Origin: Candidatus Latescibacterota bacterium
GTDB taxonomy: Bacteria; Krumholzibacteriota; Krumholzibacteriia; WVZY01
Assembly (NCBI GenBank): GCA_011772205.1
Contig: WVZY01000059.1
Coordinates: 1 to 58,443, forward strand
Direction: 5' to 3'
DNA: 58,443 nt
In this document: positions 14,791-23,959 of the stretch, piece by piece
How positions within the stretch are numbered: the first letter of the stretch is position 1
How the letters are laid out: every line of letters starts with the position of its first letter
The notes under the pieces: generated by a model
Databases searched by the model: none
The model's input: only the letters and a program-made list of their open reading frames with translations
What the model was told of the DNA's origin: nothing
Program-made: the position numbers and the translations under genes

Positions 14791-16191
14791 ATGAGGCTTC
14801 GCTCGAGAGCCGTTCGAAAAAGCGGCCTTACAATGTTCCCATCCTCCACATTGGCCGTGCTAGTATGCCTTATCCTCACATTCCAATACGGGTGCGCGTA
14901 TTTCAACATGTTTTACAATGCCAAGAAAAAGTACCGGGAAGCGAAGGCACTGCCTGTACAGAAGGACGGGAGCTTGAGCAGGCAACATATTACAATTTAC
15001 GATGATGTAATCGAGAAATGCCAGCAGTTGATAACGACATACCCCAATAGTAAGTGGGTGGATGATGCGGTCCTGCTCATCGGCAAATCTTATTACGAAC
15101 AGAGAGAGTATGATAAAGCAATCCAAACATTGGAGGCGCTGAAAGCGGATTTTCCTGACAGCGAACTGAACGAAGAGGCCACTGAGTATCTCGCAAGATC
15201 GTATATTGCAAAGGATCGGCTGGATGATGCTGCAATATTGCTGAAGTCATTCCTCGAAAAATACCCGAAAAGCCGCTATAAAGCTGTTACCCTTTACCTT
15301 CTCGGAACAGTTTCCCTTAAGGCTGGCCGCGAGGACGAGGCGATGACTTATCTGGAAACACTCGCCAGGGAACACGCCACCAGCAGGTATAAATTGAGAG
15401 CGGACCTTGAGATGGCGGAAATCTTCCTCGAGCGCGAAGAGTATGAAAAAAGCATCCACGTTTACGAAAGACTTCTGAACAGCAAGCTCAGGCAAGAAGA
15501 GAAAATCAGATGTCTGATGAAGCTGTCGGAAGCCTATATAAAACTGGAGAGATACGGGGATGCATTGAGTGCCATTCGGGAGATCGAACAATTCGTCCTG
15601 CCGCTAGAAGAAAAAGCTGATGTACTGCTGCTCAAATCGGAAAGCTATGTGGGGCTCGACTCGCTGAATCAAGCAATCGGTCTTTACCGGATGGTGGGAT
15701 CCAGCTACCCTAAGACGAAATTCAGTGCGGAAGGATACTATCAGCTCGGCATCATCTATCAGGAAAAGCTGGACAGCTTGGAGACAGCGAAGGGATTCTT
15801 CGAAAGAGTTTCCGGTGAGTACGCAAAATCGCGTTTTGCTGACGAAGCGCTGGAACGCAGTTCAAATATCTCGAAACTGTTGAGACTGCGCTCATCGCTC
15901 GGGGAGGCAAACGAGGAAGAAAAAGCTTTTGCTGGGTTCTCTCTCGCCGAGGTTCAGCTGTTTCAATTCAATAACCTTGAGGAAGCTATCGCTCAGTACA
16001 GGAGTGTATTGAATGACTATCCAGAAAGCGATGTGGCGCCGAAAGCCGCATACGCGATTGGCTACATATATGCAGTTATGATTGGAGATACGTTGAAGGC
16101 GAGAGAGGCATACGAATATCTGCTCGACCGGTTTCCCGATTCCCAGCAGGCGGCATACGCAAAACATTTTCTGGGAGGGACAGAAGAATAA
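14791..16191 (+). CDS. Tetratricopeptide-repeat lipoprotein inside the pyr operon
   Basis: A 466-residue exported protein. Residues about 18-34 are hydrophobic (STLAVLVCLILTFQYG), followed by Cys35 and then AYFNMFYNAKKKYREA. The C-A-Y-F-N-x-x-Y-N-A-K start is typical of a TPR lipoprotein family of the Bacteroidota-related phyla. About ten TPR/BamD-like helical repeats follow (for example YEQREYDKAIQTLEALKADF and NLEEAIAQYRSVLNDYPES). ATG 14791 is chosen as start because it precedes the signal; an open frame extends upstream into pyrC. It sits between pyrC and pyrK (one base before pyrK), an odd location for an envelope protein. It probably acts in outer-membrane or cell-envelope assembly. Confidence 0.85.
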   Translation: MRLRSRAVRKSGLTMFPSSTLAVLVCLILTFQYGCAYFNMFYNAKKKYREAKALPVQKDGSLSRQHITIYDDVIEKCQQLITTYPNSKWVDDAVLLIGKSYYEQREYDKAIQTLEALKADFPDSELNEEATEYLARSYIAKDRLDDAAILLKSFLEKYPKSRYKAVTLYLLGTVSLKAGREDEAMTYLETLAREHATSRYKLRADLEMAEIFLEREEYEKSIHVYERLLNSKLRQEEKIRCLMKLSEAYIKLERYGDALSAIREIEQFVLPLEEKADVLLLKSESYVGLDSLNQAIGLYRMVGSSYPKTKFSAEGYYQLGIIYQEKLDSLETAKGFFERVSGEYAKSRFADEALERSSNISKLLRLRSSLGEANEEEKAFAGFSLAEVQLFQFNNLEEAIAQYRSVLNDYPESDVAPKAAYAIGYIYAVMIGDTLKAREAYEYLLDRFPDSQQAAYAKHFLGGTEE

Positions 16192-16192
16192 C

Positions 16193-17047
16193 GTGAATTT
16201 TACCCGTATTGAAATACCCAAGCCCGCTCGATTCGTTTCCACGGTTGTCGAAAATCATCAGCTGAGTTCTCGTTATTTTTTGATGGTGCTTTCCAAACCG
16301 GAAGGATTCCCCGATCCCGCTCCTGGAAGCTTTCTCCATATGGCAGTTCCGACCTCCGGCAGGTTCTTCCTTAGACGCCCTTTCAGCATTTTCGATTGTA
16401 ACGGTGAAACTATCACGCTTCTCATCGTGGAAAAAGGTGAGGGCACGCGAATCCTACGAGAGTTGGGAGCTGGGGAAACAGTGGACTTCCTCGGTCCGCT
16501 CGGCGAAGCTTTTCCGCTGCTCCCCGGGCAAAGGATTCTCGCCGTTGCGGGGGGTGTAGGGCTTGCGCCGCTCTATTATTATCAGAAATTTGTCTCGCGA
16601 ACGCTCGATAAGAGAGTATGTCCTGAATGTTACCAGCTGGTATATGGAGGCCGATCGGAGGAAGACTTGTTTCTTTCGGCGATCGATCTCGCAGATGAAG
16701 GGTCGCTGCTCGCCACGGATGATGGGAGTTACGGATTTAGGGGGAACGCCGCCCAGCTCGCCGAGGTCGAACTCGAACGTAATCCGGTGGACGCGCTTTT
16801 CTCCTGCGGGCCAACGCCGATGTTAAAAGCCGTAGCCGATCTTGCTGTGCAAGCGGGAATAGCGCATTGGGTGTCGCTGGAGAACCGAATGGCCTGCGCT
16901 GTGGGTGCTTGCCGATCCTGCGTAATCCCTGTAAGCGCCAAGGAGCAAGCTGGGAAAGATGTGAAAGAGAGATATAAAACCGTCTGTCACGACGGCCCTG
17001 TATTCAATGCGAATGAGGTGATCTGGGAACGACTCCCCGAACCGTAA
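16193..17047 (+). CDS. pyrK: Dihydroorotate dehydrogenase electron-transfer subunit
   Basis: FAD and 2Fe-2S protein that passes electrons from the class 1B dihydroorotate dehydrogenase to NAD. 284 residues. The FAD region has RPFSIFD, the nucleotide region VAGGVGLAPLYYY, and the iron-sulfur ligands are Cys235, Cys240, Cys243 and Cys265. The gap before the last Cys is longer than in Lactococcus PyrK, so the loop carries an insertion. GTG start one base after the TPR gene stop. It pairs with pyrD, the next gene. Confidence 0.95.
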   Translation: MNFTRIEIPKPARFVSTVVENHQLSSRYFLMVLSKPEGFPDPAPGSFLHMAVPTSGRFFLRRPFSIFDCNGETITLLIVEKGEGTRILRELGAGETVDFLGPLGEAFPLLPGQRILAVAGGVGLAPLYYYQKFVSRTLDKRVCPECYQLVYGGRSEEDLFLSAIDLADEGSLLATDDGSYGFRGNAAQLAEVELERNPVDALFSCGPTPMLKAVADLAVQAGIAHWVSLENRMACAVGACRSCVIPVSAKEQAGKDVKERYKTVCHDGPVFNANEVIWERLPEP

Positions 17048-17063
17048 GGGATCGGCGTGAAAC

Positions 17064-17969
17064 ATGAGTGCGAGTAATAACGATATCAGTGTGAAGATCG
17101 GGCCGGTTGCGTTCAAGAATCCGGTATTTCTGGCGTCGGGAATCTGTGGATATGGCGAGGAGTATGCCTCGATTATCCCCCAGAAAAAATTGGGGGGCAT
17201 TGTAACCAAAACGATTACCCTCGAGCCGCGCGCTGGGAATCCGCCTCCACGCATACGTGAGCTGCCCACAGGAGCGCTGAACAGCATCGGCCTCGAGAAC
17301 GTGGGTTTAGATGCCTATATAAGGGAAAAGTTACCCCTTCTAAAAGACTTGGAAGTGGATGCTGTGGTGAGCATCACGGCTGAAACGGAGGATGAGTTCA
17401 CTCGGATTGCCGAGGCCTTCGCTCCTTTGGAAGGTTACCGGGGAATCGAGCTGAACTTGAGCTGCCCAAACGTCGAGGGAACAGCGCTGGATCATGGGAG
17501 GGATCCGGCCTACGTTGAGAAAATCACATCCATCGTGAAGGAACGGATACCGAAGAAAACTCTTTGGGTGAAAATCACTCCCAACCTTGCTGATGTCGGG
17601 CTAGTGGCCCGGGCCGCCGAAGCGGGGGGGGCGGATGCTATCTCCGCAGTTAACACGGTGATCGGCACGGACTTCGACCTGAGCACCGGCAAGCCCATCT
17701 TCGCCAGGGTGGGAGCAGGGTATTCGGGCCCAGGTATTCTCCCCATTGCACTTTTCAAGGTGTGGGAGGTCGCGCACAGCGTTTCGATTCCGGTCGTTGG
17801 CATCGGTGGAATCTCTTCGGTTGAAGACGCTAGAAAGTTCTTTTTGGCGGGGGCGATAGCGGTCCAGGTTGGAACAGCGCTGTACTCGGATCCGGAGCTG
17901 CCGATTCGGATCGTCGAGGCGCTCCGAGCGCATCCGGAATGGGCGCGCAGGGAAGGAGGATCGACGTAA
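17064..17969 (+). CDS. pyrD: Dihydroorotate dehydrogenase, class 1B catalytic subunit
   Basis: FMN enzyme oxidising dihydroorotate to orotate; class 1B because pyrK is adjacent. 301 residues. Motifs: IGPVAFKNPVFLASGICGYG, TLEPRAGNPPPRI, NLSCPNVEGTALDHG (its Cys is the class 1 catalytic-base position), WVKITPN and VVGIGGISSVEDARKF. ATG 17064 lies 16 bases after pyrK. Confidence 0.97.
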   Translation: MSASNNDISVKIGPVAFKNPVFLASGICGYGEEYASIIPQKKLGGIVTKTITLEPRAGNPPPRIRELPTGALNSIGLENVGLDAYIREKLPLLKDLEVDAVVSITAETEDEFTRIAEAFAPLEGYRGIELNLSCPNVEGTALDHGRDPAYVEKITSIVKERIPKKTLWVKITPNLADVGLVARAAEAGGADAISAVNTVIGTDFDLSTGKPIFARVGAGYSGPGILPIALFKVWEVAHSVSIPVVGIGGISSVEDARKFFLAGAIAVQVGTALYSDPELPIRIVEALRAHPEWARREGGST

Positions 17970-17971
17970 GC

Positions 17972-18700
17972 ATGTCGGGAGATAATGCTGAACGGCTGAT
18001 TGTCGCCTTGGATGTAGAAACGTACGAGAAAGCGTCCAAGCTGGTCGAACTGCTCTCGCCACAGGTGAGGTGGGTAAAAGTCGGCAGCCAGCTGTTCACT
18101 CGCGAGGGGCCAAGAATTTGCGAGCTCGTGAGAAGCAGCGGCTTGAACCTTTTTCTCGATTTAAAATTCCATGACATTCCGAATACTGTTTACGGCGCCG
18201 TACGCTCCGCCCTCGAGCTGGATGCGGGAATGCTCACTCTTCATACGTCCGGTGGTACCGAAATGATCCGGGAAGCCATGCGCGCCGTTGAAGAATCGGG
18301 CAAGCGTCAGGTGATGCTTCTCGGTGTCACGGTCCTCACGCACCTAAGGATAGATGATTTCGTCACGTTGTTTTCGAGCACTTGTGCGCCCCGCGAAATG
18401 GTGCTCAATCTGGCTAGCCTCGCCCAGCAAGCCGGATTGGACGGCGTGGTCGCCTCGGCACATGAAGTAAAAATTTTAAAAGGCCATTTGGGCAAGGATC
18501 TCAAGGTAGTGACGCCGGGAATCAGGCTTGAGGGAGAAGGAGGAAAGGACGACCAGGTTCGTGTGGTGACACCTGAAAAGGCGATCGAGGCGGGGGCGGA
18601 TTTTATCGTTGTCGGAAGACCGATTATCGCAGCCCAGGACCCTGCGAAGGCCTGCCAACGGATCTTCGAGCGGATGCGATCCGCAGAACAGCGGGACTGA
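17972..18700 (+). CDS. pyrF: Orotidine 5'-phosphate decarboxylase
   Basis: Decarboxylates OMP to UMP, the last step of the pathway. 242 residues, type 1: LIVALDVETYEKA, the catalytic LFLDLKFHDIPNTV (Asp63, Lys65, Asp68) and VVGRPIIAAQDP. ATG 17972 starts two bases after the pyrD stop; GGAGG lies inside the end of pyrD. pyrE (orotate phosphoribosyltransferase) and carAB are not in this operon and must lie elsewhere. Confidence 0.97.
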   Translation: MSGDNAERLIVALDVETYEKASKLVELLSPQVRWVKVGSQLFTREGPRICELVRSSGLNLFLDLKFHDIPNTVYGAVRSALELDAGMLTLHTSGGTEMIREAMRAVEESGKRQVMLLGVTVLTHLRIDDFVTLFSSTCAPREMVLNLASLAQQAGLDGVVASAHEVKILKGHLGKDLKVVTPGIRLEGEGGKDDQVRVVTPEKAIEAGADFIVVGRPIIAAQDPAKACQRIFERMRSAEQRD

Positions 18701-18722
18701 ACGGCGGAGGAGGCATCAGGGT

Positions 18723-19991
18723 TTGAGTGACAGTCTACTGGCGAGCTTGATTTTCCTTCTGAGCTATGCGGCCATCATTTGTTTCAAGCACATCAAAAGC
18801 CAGATCCTATGGGTAGGGATCGGGGCCGGCGTCCTTGCCGGACTGATACGAACGGGATCCATCTTTCATGATATCAACTGGAATGTAATGGGGATCTTTG
18901 CCGGAACGCTCGTTTTGGCGGAGTTCTTCATTCTCTCGCGCGTTCCAGCGGTACTCGCTTCATATCTCGTGAAGCGCTCCTCCACTGTCGGGAGCGCGTT
19001 TCTTGGCGTGTGCCTCTTATCTTCCGCTCTATCGGTTTTCATAGAAAACGTGGCGGTGGTTTTGATCGTAGCGCCGATTGCTTTTGCACTCGCTCGAAGA
19101 ATCAACGCGTCTCCTGTCCCTGCCATCGTTGGGATCGCTATCGCTTCCAACCTCCAGGGGACTGCAACATTGATTGGGGATCCGCCCAGCATGATCCTGG
19201 CAAATTACCAGCATATGAACTTCAACGATTTCTTCATTTACAAAGGCAAGCCGGGGATTTTCTTTGCGGTGGAAGTGGGAGCGATCGGGGCAGTCACGTT
19301 TTTGTATTACTATTTCCGGCGCTACAAAGGCTCCGCTGACGTTGTGTCTGAAGAAAAAATCCGGAGCCTCGCGCCGACGTTCTTCATCCTGCTCATGGTG
19401 GTTGCGCTGACGCTCTCATCATTGGTGGATCCCGATTTCCGCTGGTTTGGCGGCACGGCGACAATGGGCTGTGCGCTGCTGTGCGTGATTTTCTGCCGCT
19501 TTGCCAGCACTTCCGAAAAGCGAGGCCTTGGCGCACGGTACGACTGGGCGACCACCATGTTTCTGGCAGGTGTTTTCGTCATGGTGGGCATGCTTGAGCG
19601 GGCCGGTGTGATTGATGGATTTGCCCATTTCCTCGGCCGGCATATTGGAACGAATCCACTCGTTGCGTTCACCGCCGTTGTTTGGGGCTCCGTTGCTTTC
19701 AGCTCATTCGTGGACAACGTTCCTTACCTCACGGCAATGATCCCGGTCGTTCAGACCATGTCACGGACAATGGAGGTGAATATCGAACTCCTGGTATTCG
19801 GTCTCCTGATCGGCGCCTGTCTGGGCGGCAACGTCACGCCCGTTGGTGCTTCGGCGAACGTGGTGGCGACCGGAATGCTTCGAAAAAACGGTTACACGAT
19901 ATCTTTTTGGGAATTCATCAAGATCGGATTGCCGTTTACGATTATTGCGACGCTGCTGGGGGCGGGTTTCGTGTATGTCATTTGGGGGTAG
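18723..19991 (+). CDS. ArsB/NhaD/SLC13-type ion transporter
   Basis: A 422-residue inner-membrane protein with about 11-12 hydrophobic segments. The start is TTG 18723, downstream of GGAGGAGG (18704-18711); the open frame extends into pyrF but that part is hydrophilic and not signal-like. It belongs to the ion-transporter superfamily with ArsB, NhaD and SLC13. It has two pseudo-symmetric halves, each with an Asn/Ser/Thr-rich re-entrant motif: SVFIENVAVVLIVAPI with GTATLIGDPPSMI, and SFVDNVPYLTAMIPV with GGNVTPVGASANVV. The substrate is not predictable; the end-of-pyr-operon position makes an organic acid such as orotate or a dicarboxylate possible (inference). Confidence 0.88.
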   Translation: MSDSLLASLIFLLSYAAIICFKHIKSQILWVGIGAGVLAGLIRTGSIFHDINWNVMGIFAGTLVLAEFFILSRVPAVLASYLVKRSSTVGSAFLGVCLLSSALSVFIENVAVVLIVAPIAFALARRINASPVPAIVGIAIASNLQGTATLIGDPPSMILANYQHMNFNDFFIYKGKPGIFFAVEVGAIGAVTFLYYYFRRYKGSADVVSEEKIRSLAPTFFILLMVVALTLSSLVDPDFRWFGGTATMGCALLCVIFCRFASTSEKRGLGARYDWATTMFLAGVFVMVGMLERAGVIDGFAHFLGRHIGTNPLVAFTAVVWGSVAFSSFVDNVPYLTAMIPVVQTMSRTMEVNIELLVFGLLIGACLGGNVTPVGASANVVATGMLRKNGYTISFWEFIKIGLPFTIIATLLGAGFVYVIWG

Positions 19992-20007
19992 CTCGGAACT
20001 TCCGAGC
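19991..20007 (+). terminator. Hairpin at end of the pyr operon
   Basis: GCTCGGA, loop ACT, TCCGAGC: a perfect 7-base stem starting on the last base of the transporter stop codon. No T-tract follows, so intrinsic termination is uncertain. Confidence 0.35.
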
Positions 20008-20068
20008 CGCGCGCCGGGAGATGCAGGCCCTCAAGTTCTTCCCAAAATCGCTCCGCTGAGCCAATTCC

Positions 20069-20097
20069 TTGACTTTACAGGGATTTTCGCATAATAT
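20069..20097 (+). promoter_or_regulatory. Promoter of the polysaccharide cluster
   Basis: TTGACT (20069-20074), 17-base spacer, TAATAT (20092-20097). It heads a run of closely spaced genes (20142-27642), most overlapping or within 40 bases, suggesting one transcript for nucleotide-sugar synthesis. Confidence 0.8.
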
Positions 20098-20141
20098 CGC
20101 AAGGTTATATATTATAAGCCCTTCTGAAGAAAGGACATGTG

Positions 20142-21092
20142 ATGCGGGTGCTCATTACTGGGATCACCGGCTTTGCCGGTAGCCATCTCGCCGACTACTG
20201 TCTGGAGCGAGGGGGGATCGAAGTATATGGAATTGTCCGCTGGCGCAGCCGGACGGAAAACATCGAGCACATCGAAGATCGAATCAACCTCCTGGAGTGC
20301 GATCTTCGCGATGCGACGTCAACAAGGGAAGTCATCGAGGAAATCCACCCCGATTACATTTTTCATCTTGCCGCTCAGAGTTTTGTCCCGACCAGTTGGA
20401 AAGCGCCGACGGAGAGCCTGACAACGAACGTCATCGGCGAGTTGAACATCTTCGAAGCAGTGCGGAAGATCGGCCTTGGCTGTCGGATACAGCTTGCCTG
20501 CTCGAGCGAAGAGTACGGCATGGTCTACGAAAATGAGCTGCCCATTACAGAAGATAATCCGCTCCGTCCTCTGAGTCCCTACGGAGTGAGCAAGGTGGGT
20601 CAGGATCTTCTCGGTTACCAGTACTTTATGAGTTACAAGATGGATATCGTGCGAACCAGAGGATTCAACCATACGGGCCCAAGAAGGCCGCCAGTATTTG
20701 TCTGCTCGGATTTCGCCAAGCAAATCGCCGATATCGAAAAAGGTTTGAGGCCTCCGGAGATGTATGTGGGAAACCTCGATGCCAAAAGGGATTTTACCGA
20801 CGTGCGTGATATGGTGCGCGCGTATTTTCTCTCTCTAGAGAAGGGAAAGAGCGGCCAGGTTTACAACATTTGTTCTGAAAAGAGCTGGGCCATTCGAGAG
20901 GTTCTCGACATGCTCCTTGCGATGTCCCAAGAGAAGATCGAAGTAAAGGTAGACAAAGCGCGGCTCCGGCCGTCCGATGTCGCTATTCTGCAGGGCGATT
21001 GTTCCCGCTTTAAAAAGTGCACGGGGTGGAAACCGGAGATACCCTTCGAGCAGGCGTTACGGGACGTCCTCGAATTCTGGAGAAACAGGTAG
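20142..21092 (+). CDS. gmd: GDP-mannose 4,6-dehydratase-like SDR protein
   Basis: Extended short-chain dehydrogenase, 316 residues. It has the NAD(P) motif GITGFAGSHLADYC (Gly7, Gly10, Gly13), the GMD-like GIVRWRSRTENIEHI, CSSEEYG (Ser121-Ser122-Glu123), Tyr147 and Lys151 of YGVSK, and RGFNHTGP. It most likely converts GDP-mannose to GDP-4-keto-6-deoxymannose, the substrate of the next gene. It is shorter than the classical 340-370-residue GMD, so assignment to GMD rather than another nucleotide-sugar dehydratase is not certain. ATG 20142 has GAAAGGA six bases upstream; a GTG at 20139 is less likely. Confidence 0.8.
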   Translation: MRVLITGITGFAGSHLADYCLERGGIEVYGIVRWRSRTENIEHIEDRINLLECDLRDATSTREVIEEIHPDYIFHLAAQSFVPTSWKAPTESLTTNVIGELNIFEAVRKIGLGCRIQLACSSEEYGMVYENELPITEDNPLRPLSPYGVSKVGQDLLGYQYFMSYKMDIVRTRGFNHTGPRRPPVFVCSDFAKQIADIEKGLRPPEMYVGNLDAKRDFTDVRDMVRAYFLSLEKGKSGQVYNICSEKSWAIREVLDMLLAMSQEKIEVKVDKARLRPSDVAILQGDCSRFKKCTGWKPEIPFEQALRDVLEFWRNR

Positions 21093-21101
21093 GATGGATC
21101 G

Positions 21102-22046
21102 TTGAAACGGGTGTTGGTCACGGGATGCTGGGGATTCGTTGGCAGAGTCGTCGTCGAATTGCTGCGATCCCATGGATATGAAGCATGGGGAACGGATCTA
21201 AAGGGTAGTATCGCGGCTTTTCCCGGAAAGGAGTATGTACCCTGTGATCTGCAGGACGAGCGGGCCGTCACGCTTCTTCTCGAGGATGTACGGCCCGGTG
21301 CCATCATTCATCTGGCCGCCCAATCGAGTGCGGCCATTTCTTTCGATGAACCCCTTCGAACATTTCGGAACAACGTCCTGCCGTGTCTGCATATCCTCGA
21401 TTTTCTCCGGACACGGTCGTCCAAAACGCGACTTCTCGCCATCGGATCTGCCGATGAATACGGCCCTTTGAGCGCGGATATCATGCCGATAAAAGAGAAT
21501 CGTTCCCCCCGACCGGTAAATCCGTATGCTCTGAGCAAAATGGTCCAGAGCGAATACTGCAGGAGTTATGTGTCGTTGTACAATGTCGACGTCGTTATCA
21601 CGAGAAGCTTTAATCATACCGGTCCAGGGCAAAAGGAGCCATTTGTGCTGGCTAGCTTCGCCCGCCAACTGATCGAAATCAAGGAAGGATTGAGACCTCC
21701 GGTGATCGAAGTGGGAAACTTGGATGTGCGCAGGGATTTTCTCGATGTAAGGGATGTTGGAGAAGCTTACATCGCGCTCATTGAAAGGGGAAAGCGCGGT
21801 GAGATTTATAATGTCTGCTCGGGTACGGCGTTCAGCGTGCGTGAACTCCTGGACAAGCTCCGCGGGATAGCGGGGTTGGATGTGAAAGTGCAGGTCTCGA
21901 AGAACCGGCTCCGCCCGGTGGATACGCCGGAACTAAGGGGGGACCCCAGCAAGATTATTGCTGATACCGGTTGGAAGCCGCGGATCCCGATCGATGAAAC
22001 CCTTGAGGCACTCCTGGATTCCTGGCGTGATTTCGGAGGGAAGTAA
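21102..22046 (+). CDS. rmd: GDP-6-deoxy-D-mannose reductase-like SDR protein
   Basis: Extended SDR, 314 residues: VTGCWGFVGRVVVELL, IGSADEYG (Ser116), PYALSKM (Tyr142, Lys146) and RSFNHTGPGQKEPFV, the last being characteristic of Rmd. It would reduce GDP-4-keto-6-deoxymannose to GDP-D-rhamnose. It shares long stretches with its upstream neighbour (the GLRPP...VGNLD.RRDF.DVRD region in both), so the two look like an ancient tandem duplication. TTG start 21102, nine bases after the previous stop. Confidence 0.82.
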   Translation: MKRVLVTGCWGFVGRVVVELLRSHGYEAWGTDLKGSIAAFPGKEYVPCDLQDERAVTLLLEDVRPGAIIHLAAQSSAAISFDEPLRTFRNNVLPCLHILDFLRTRSSKTRLLAIGSADEYGPLSADIMPIKENRSPRPVNPYALSKMVQSEYCRSYVSLYNVDVVITRSFNHTGPGQKEPFVLASFARQLIEIKEGLRPPVIEVGNLDVRRDFLDVRDVGEAYIALIERGKRGEIYNVCSGTAFSVRELLDKLRGIAGLDVKVQVSKNRLRPVDTPELRGDPSKIIADTGWKPRIPIDETLEALLDSWRDFGGK

Positions 22047-22084
22047 AGCGATCAATTCGAATGAGAACCGATGGGAGGATATAA

Positions 22085-23416
22085 ATGAGCAAGATCTGTA
22101 TGATCGGTACGGGGTACGTCGGTCTGGTCTCGGGTGCATGCCTCGCTGATTTCGGGAATACGGTGTGGTGCGTGGACATCGACGAAGGACGGATAAAAAC
22201 CCTTCGCAGCGGCGGCATCCCGATCTACGAGCCCATCCTTAAGGACATCGTCACTCGGAACACTTCAGCAGGGCGGCTTTTCTTTACCACCGACCTTGGG
22301 GACGCGGTGAAAAACTCCGAAGTAATTTTCATCGCCGTGGGTACCCCACCGCTTCCAGATGGCAGCTCGGATCTATCGCACGTTTTCGACGCATCCAGAG
22401 AGCTTGCTGGATTTTTGAACGACTATAAAGTAGTGGTCCAGAAGAGCACGGTGCCCGTAGGAACGACGCGCCAGGTGGCTGATGTTATCAGAAAGCATGC
22501 ACCTGAGGGCGCCGATTTCGATATGGTCTCTAATCCAGAGTTTTTGAGGGAAGGCTCCGCCATCGAGGATTTCTTGAGACCGAACAGGGTGATAATTGGT
22601 GTTGAGTCGGAGCGGGCAGAGGAGGTGATGAAAAGGGTTTACAGGCCCCTTTACCTTCTGGAAACACCTGTTGTCGTGACAACGCTCGAGGCGGCGGAGC
22701 TCATCAAATATGCCAGCAATGCCTATCTCGCCACGAAGATCTCGTTCATCAACGAGATAGCAACAATTTGCGAGCTGTGTCAGGCAAACATCGACGATGT
22801 GGCGAAAGGAATGGGGCTCGACGGACGTATAGGCTCCAAGTTTCTCCATGCTGGTATTGGCTATGGGGGCTCGTGCCTCCCAAAAGATATTACAGCCCTC
22901 ATTCACATTGCGAGAGAAAAAGGATACGATCCTCGGATCATCCGGGCGGCTCATGAGGTGAACGCCGGCCAAATAGAGATCGCGTTCGACAAGCTCAAGG
23001 CAGAGGTCGGTTCGCTGGAGGGAAGGACGATCGGGATCCTCGGTTTATCTTTCAAACCGAACACGGACGATTTGAGGGAAGCCCCTGCGCTGAAGGTACT
23101 TCAGCTTCTTCTCGATGCGAAAGCGCAAGTGAAAGTATTCGATCCCGTTGCGATGGACAATCTGAGAGAGAATTCCGGTTTGAACGTCGAATACTGCAAG
23201 AACCCTTATGAAACCGCGGAAAACGCACATGCGTTGGTGCTGATCACCGAGTGGAACGAGCTTCGGGAACTTGATCTCGAGAGACTCAAACGATTGATGC
23301 TGGAGCCGGTTTTCATCGATTGCCGGAACGTTTATAAAAAGGATCGAATGGTACAACAAGGTTTCCGATATAATTCTTTCGGACGTGGTGTCGATCCAAA
23401 GGAGCCAGTGAAATGA
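22085..23416 (+). CDS. ugd: UDP-glucose 6-dehydrogenase family
   Basis: NAD-dependent four-electron oxidation of UDP-glucose to UDP-glucuronate. 443 residues: Rossmann start MIGTGYVGLVSGACLADFG, VGTPPLPDGSSDL, STVPVGTT, SNPEFLREGSAIEDF, catalytic Cys264 in GIGYGGSCLPKD, and a C-terminal UDP-binding domain with GLSFKPNTDDLREAP. Related GDP-mannose and UDP-ManNAc dehydrogenases share these motifs, but the overall pattern fits UDP-glucose best. The stop overlaps the next start (ATGA). Confidence 0.93.
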   Translation: MSKICMIGTGYVGLVSGACLADFGNTVWCVDIDEGRIKTLRSGGIPIYEPILKDIVTRNTSAGRLFFTTDLGDAVKNSEVIFIAVGTPPLPDGSSDLSHVFDASRELAGFLNDYKVVVQKSTVPVGTTRQVADVIRKHAPEGADFDMVSNPEFLREGSAIEDFLRPNRVIIGVESERAEEVMKRVYRPLYLLETPVVVTTLEAAELIKYASNAYLATKISFINEIATICELCQANIDDVAKGMGLDGRIGSKFLHAGIGYGGSCLPKDITALIHIAREKGYDPRIIRAAHEVNAGQIEIAFDKLKAEVGSLEGRTIGILGLSFKPNTDDLREAPALKVLQLLLDAKAQVKVFDPVAMDNLRENSGLNVEYCKNPYETAENAHALVLITEWNELRELDLERLKRLMLEPVFIDCRNVYKKDRMVQQGFRYNSFGRGVDPKEPVK

Positions 23417-23868
23417 TAGAAGGAGTGAAGATCAAGCAGCTCAAGGTAATACCCGATGAGCGGGGGTTTCTGATGGAGATGCTCCGCTGTGACGATGAGT
23501 TTTTTCAAAAATTCGGACAAGTATATCTCACGGTAGCATATCCAGGCGTTGTCAAGGGATGGCACTACCACAAGAGGCAAACGGATCACTTTGTTGCGGT
23601 CTCGGGAATGCTGAAGGTCGTTCTCTACGACATGAGGGACGGTTCACCCACGAAGGGCGAGATCAACGAATTTTTTATGGGGGACAAGAATGCAATTCTC
23701 CTTGTGATTCCGCCATACGTCGTTCACGGGATGAAAGGCATCGGAACGCAACCTGGATACCTGATCAATATTCCCACGGAGCCTTATAATTACAAAAAGC
23801 CCGATGAATACAGAATCGATCCGCACGACAACGACATACCGTACAATTGGGAAAAAAAAGACGGGTAA
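23413..23868 (+). CDS. RmlC/WxcM-like cupin sugar epimerase
   Basis: A 151-residue cupin related to dTDP-4-dehydrorhamnose 3,5-epimerase. It has DERGFLMEM, VKGWHYHKRQTDHFV (His51, His53, His59), GMLKVVLYDMRDGSPT and IPPYVVHGMKGIG. True RmlC is about 180 residues with a catalytic His and Tyr; this shorter form fits dTDP-sugar isomerase or epimerase relatives. It overlaps ugd by four bases and precedes the dTDP-glucose dehydratase, whose product is a likely substrate. Confidence 0.8.
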   Translation: MIEGVKIKQLKVIPDERGFLMEMLRCDDEFFQKFGQVYLTVAYPGVVKGWHYHKRQTDHFVAVSGMLKVVLYDMRDGSPTKGEINEFFMGDKNAILLVIPPYVVHGMKGIGTQPGYLINIPTEPYNYKKPDEYRIDPHDNDIPYNWEKKDG

Positions 23869-23959
23869 CCGTTTCAAGAGTTGATGATTCCCTCTAGCCG
23901 CATCGTTCGTGCGAGTTCTGGACACAATCATGCCGCCATAGAGTTCAAAGGGGGAAGCG

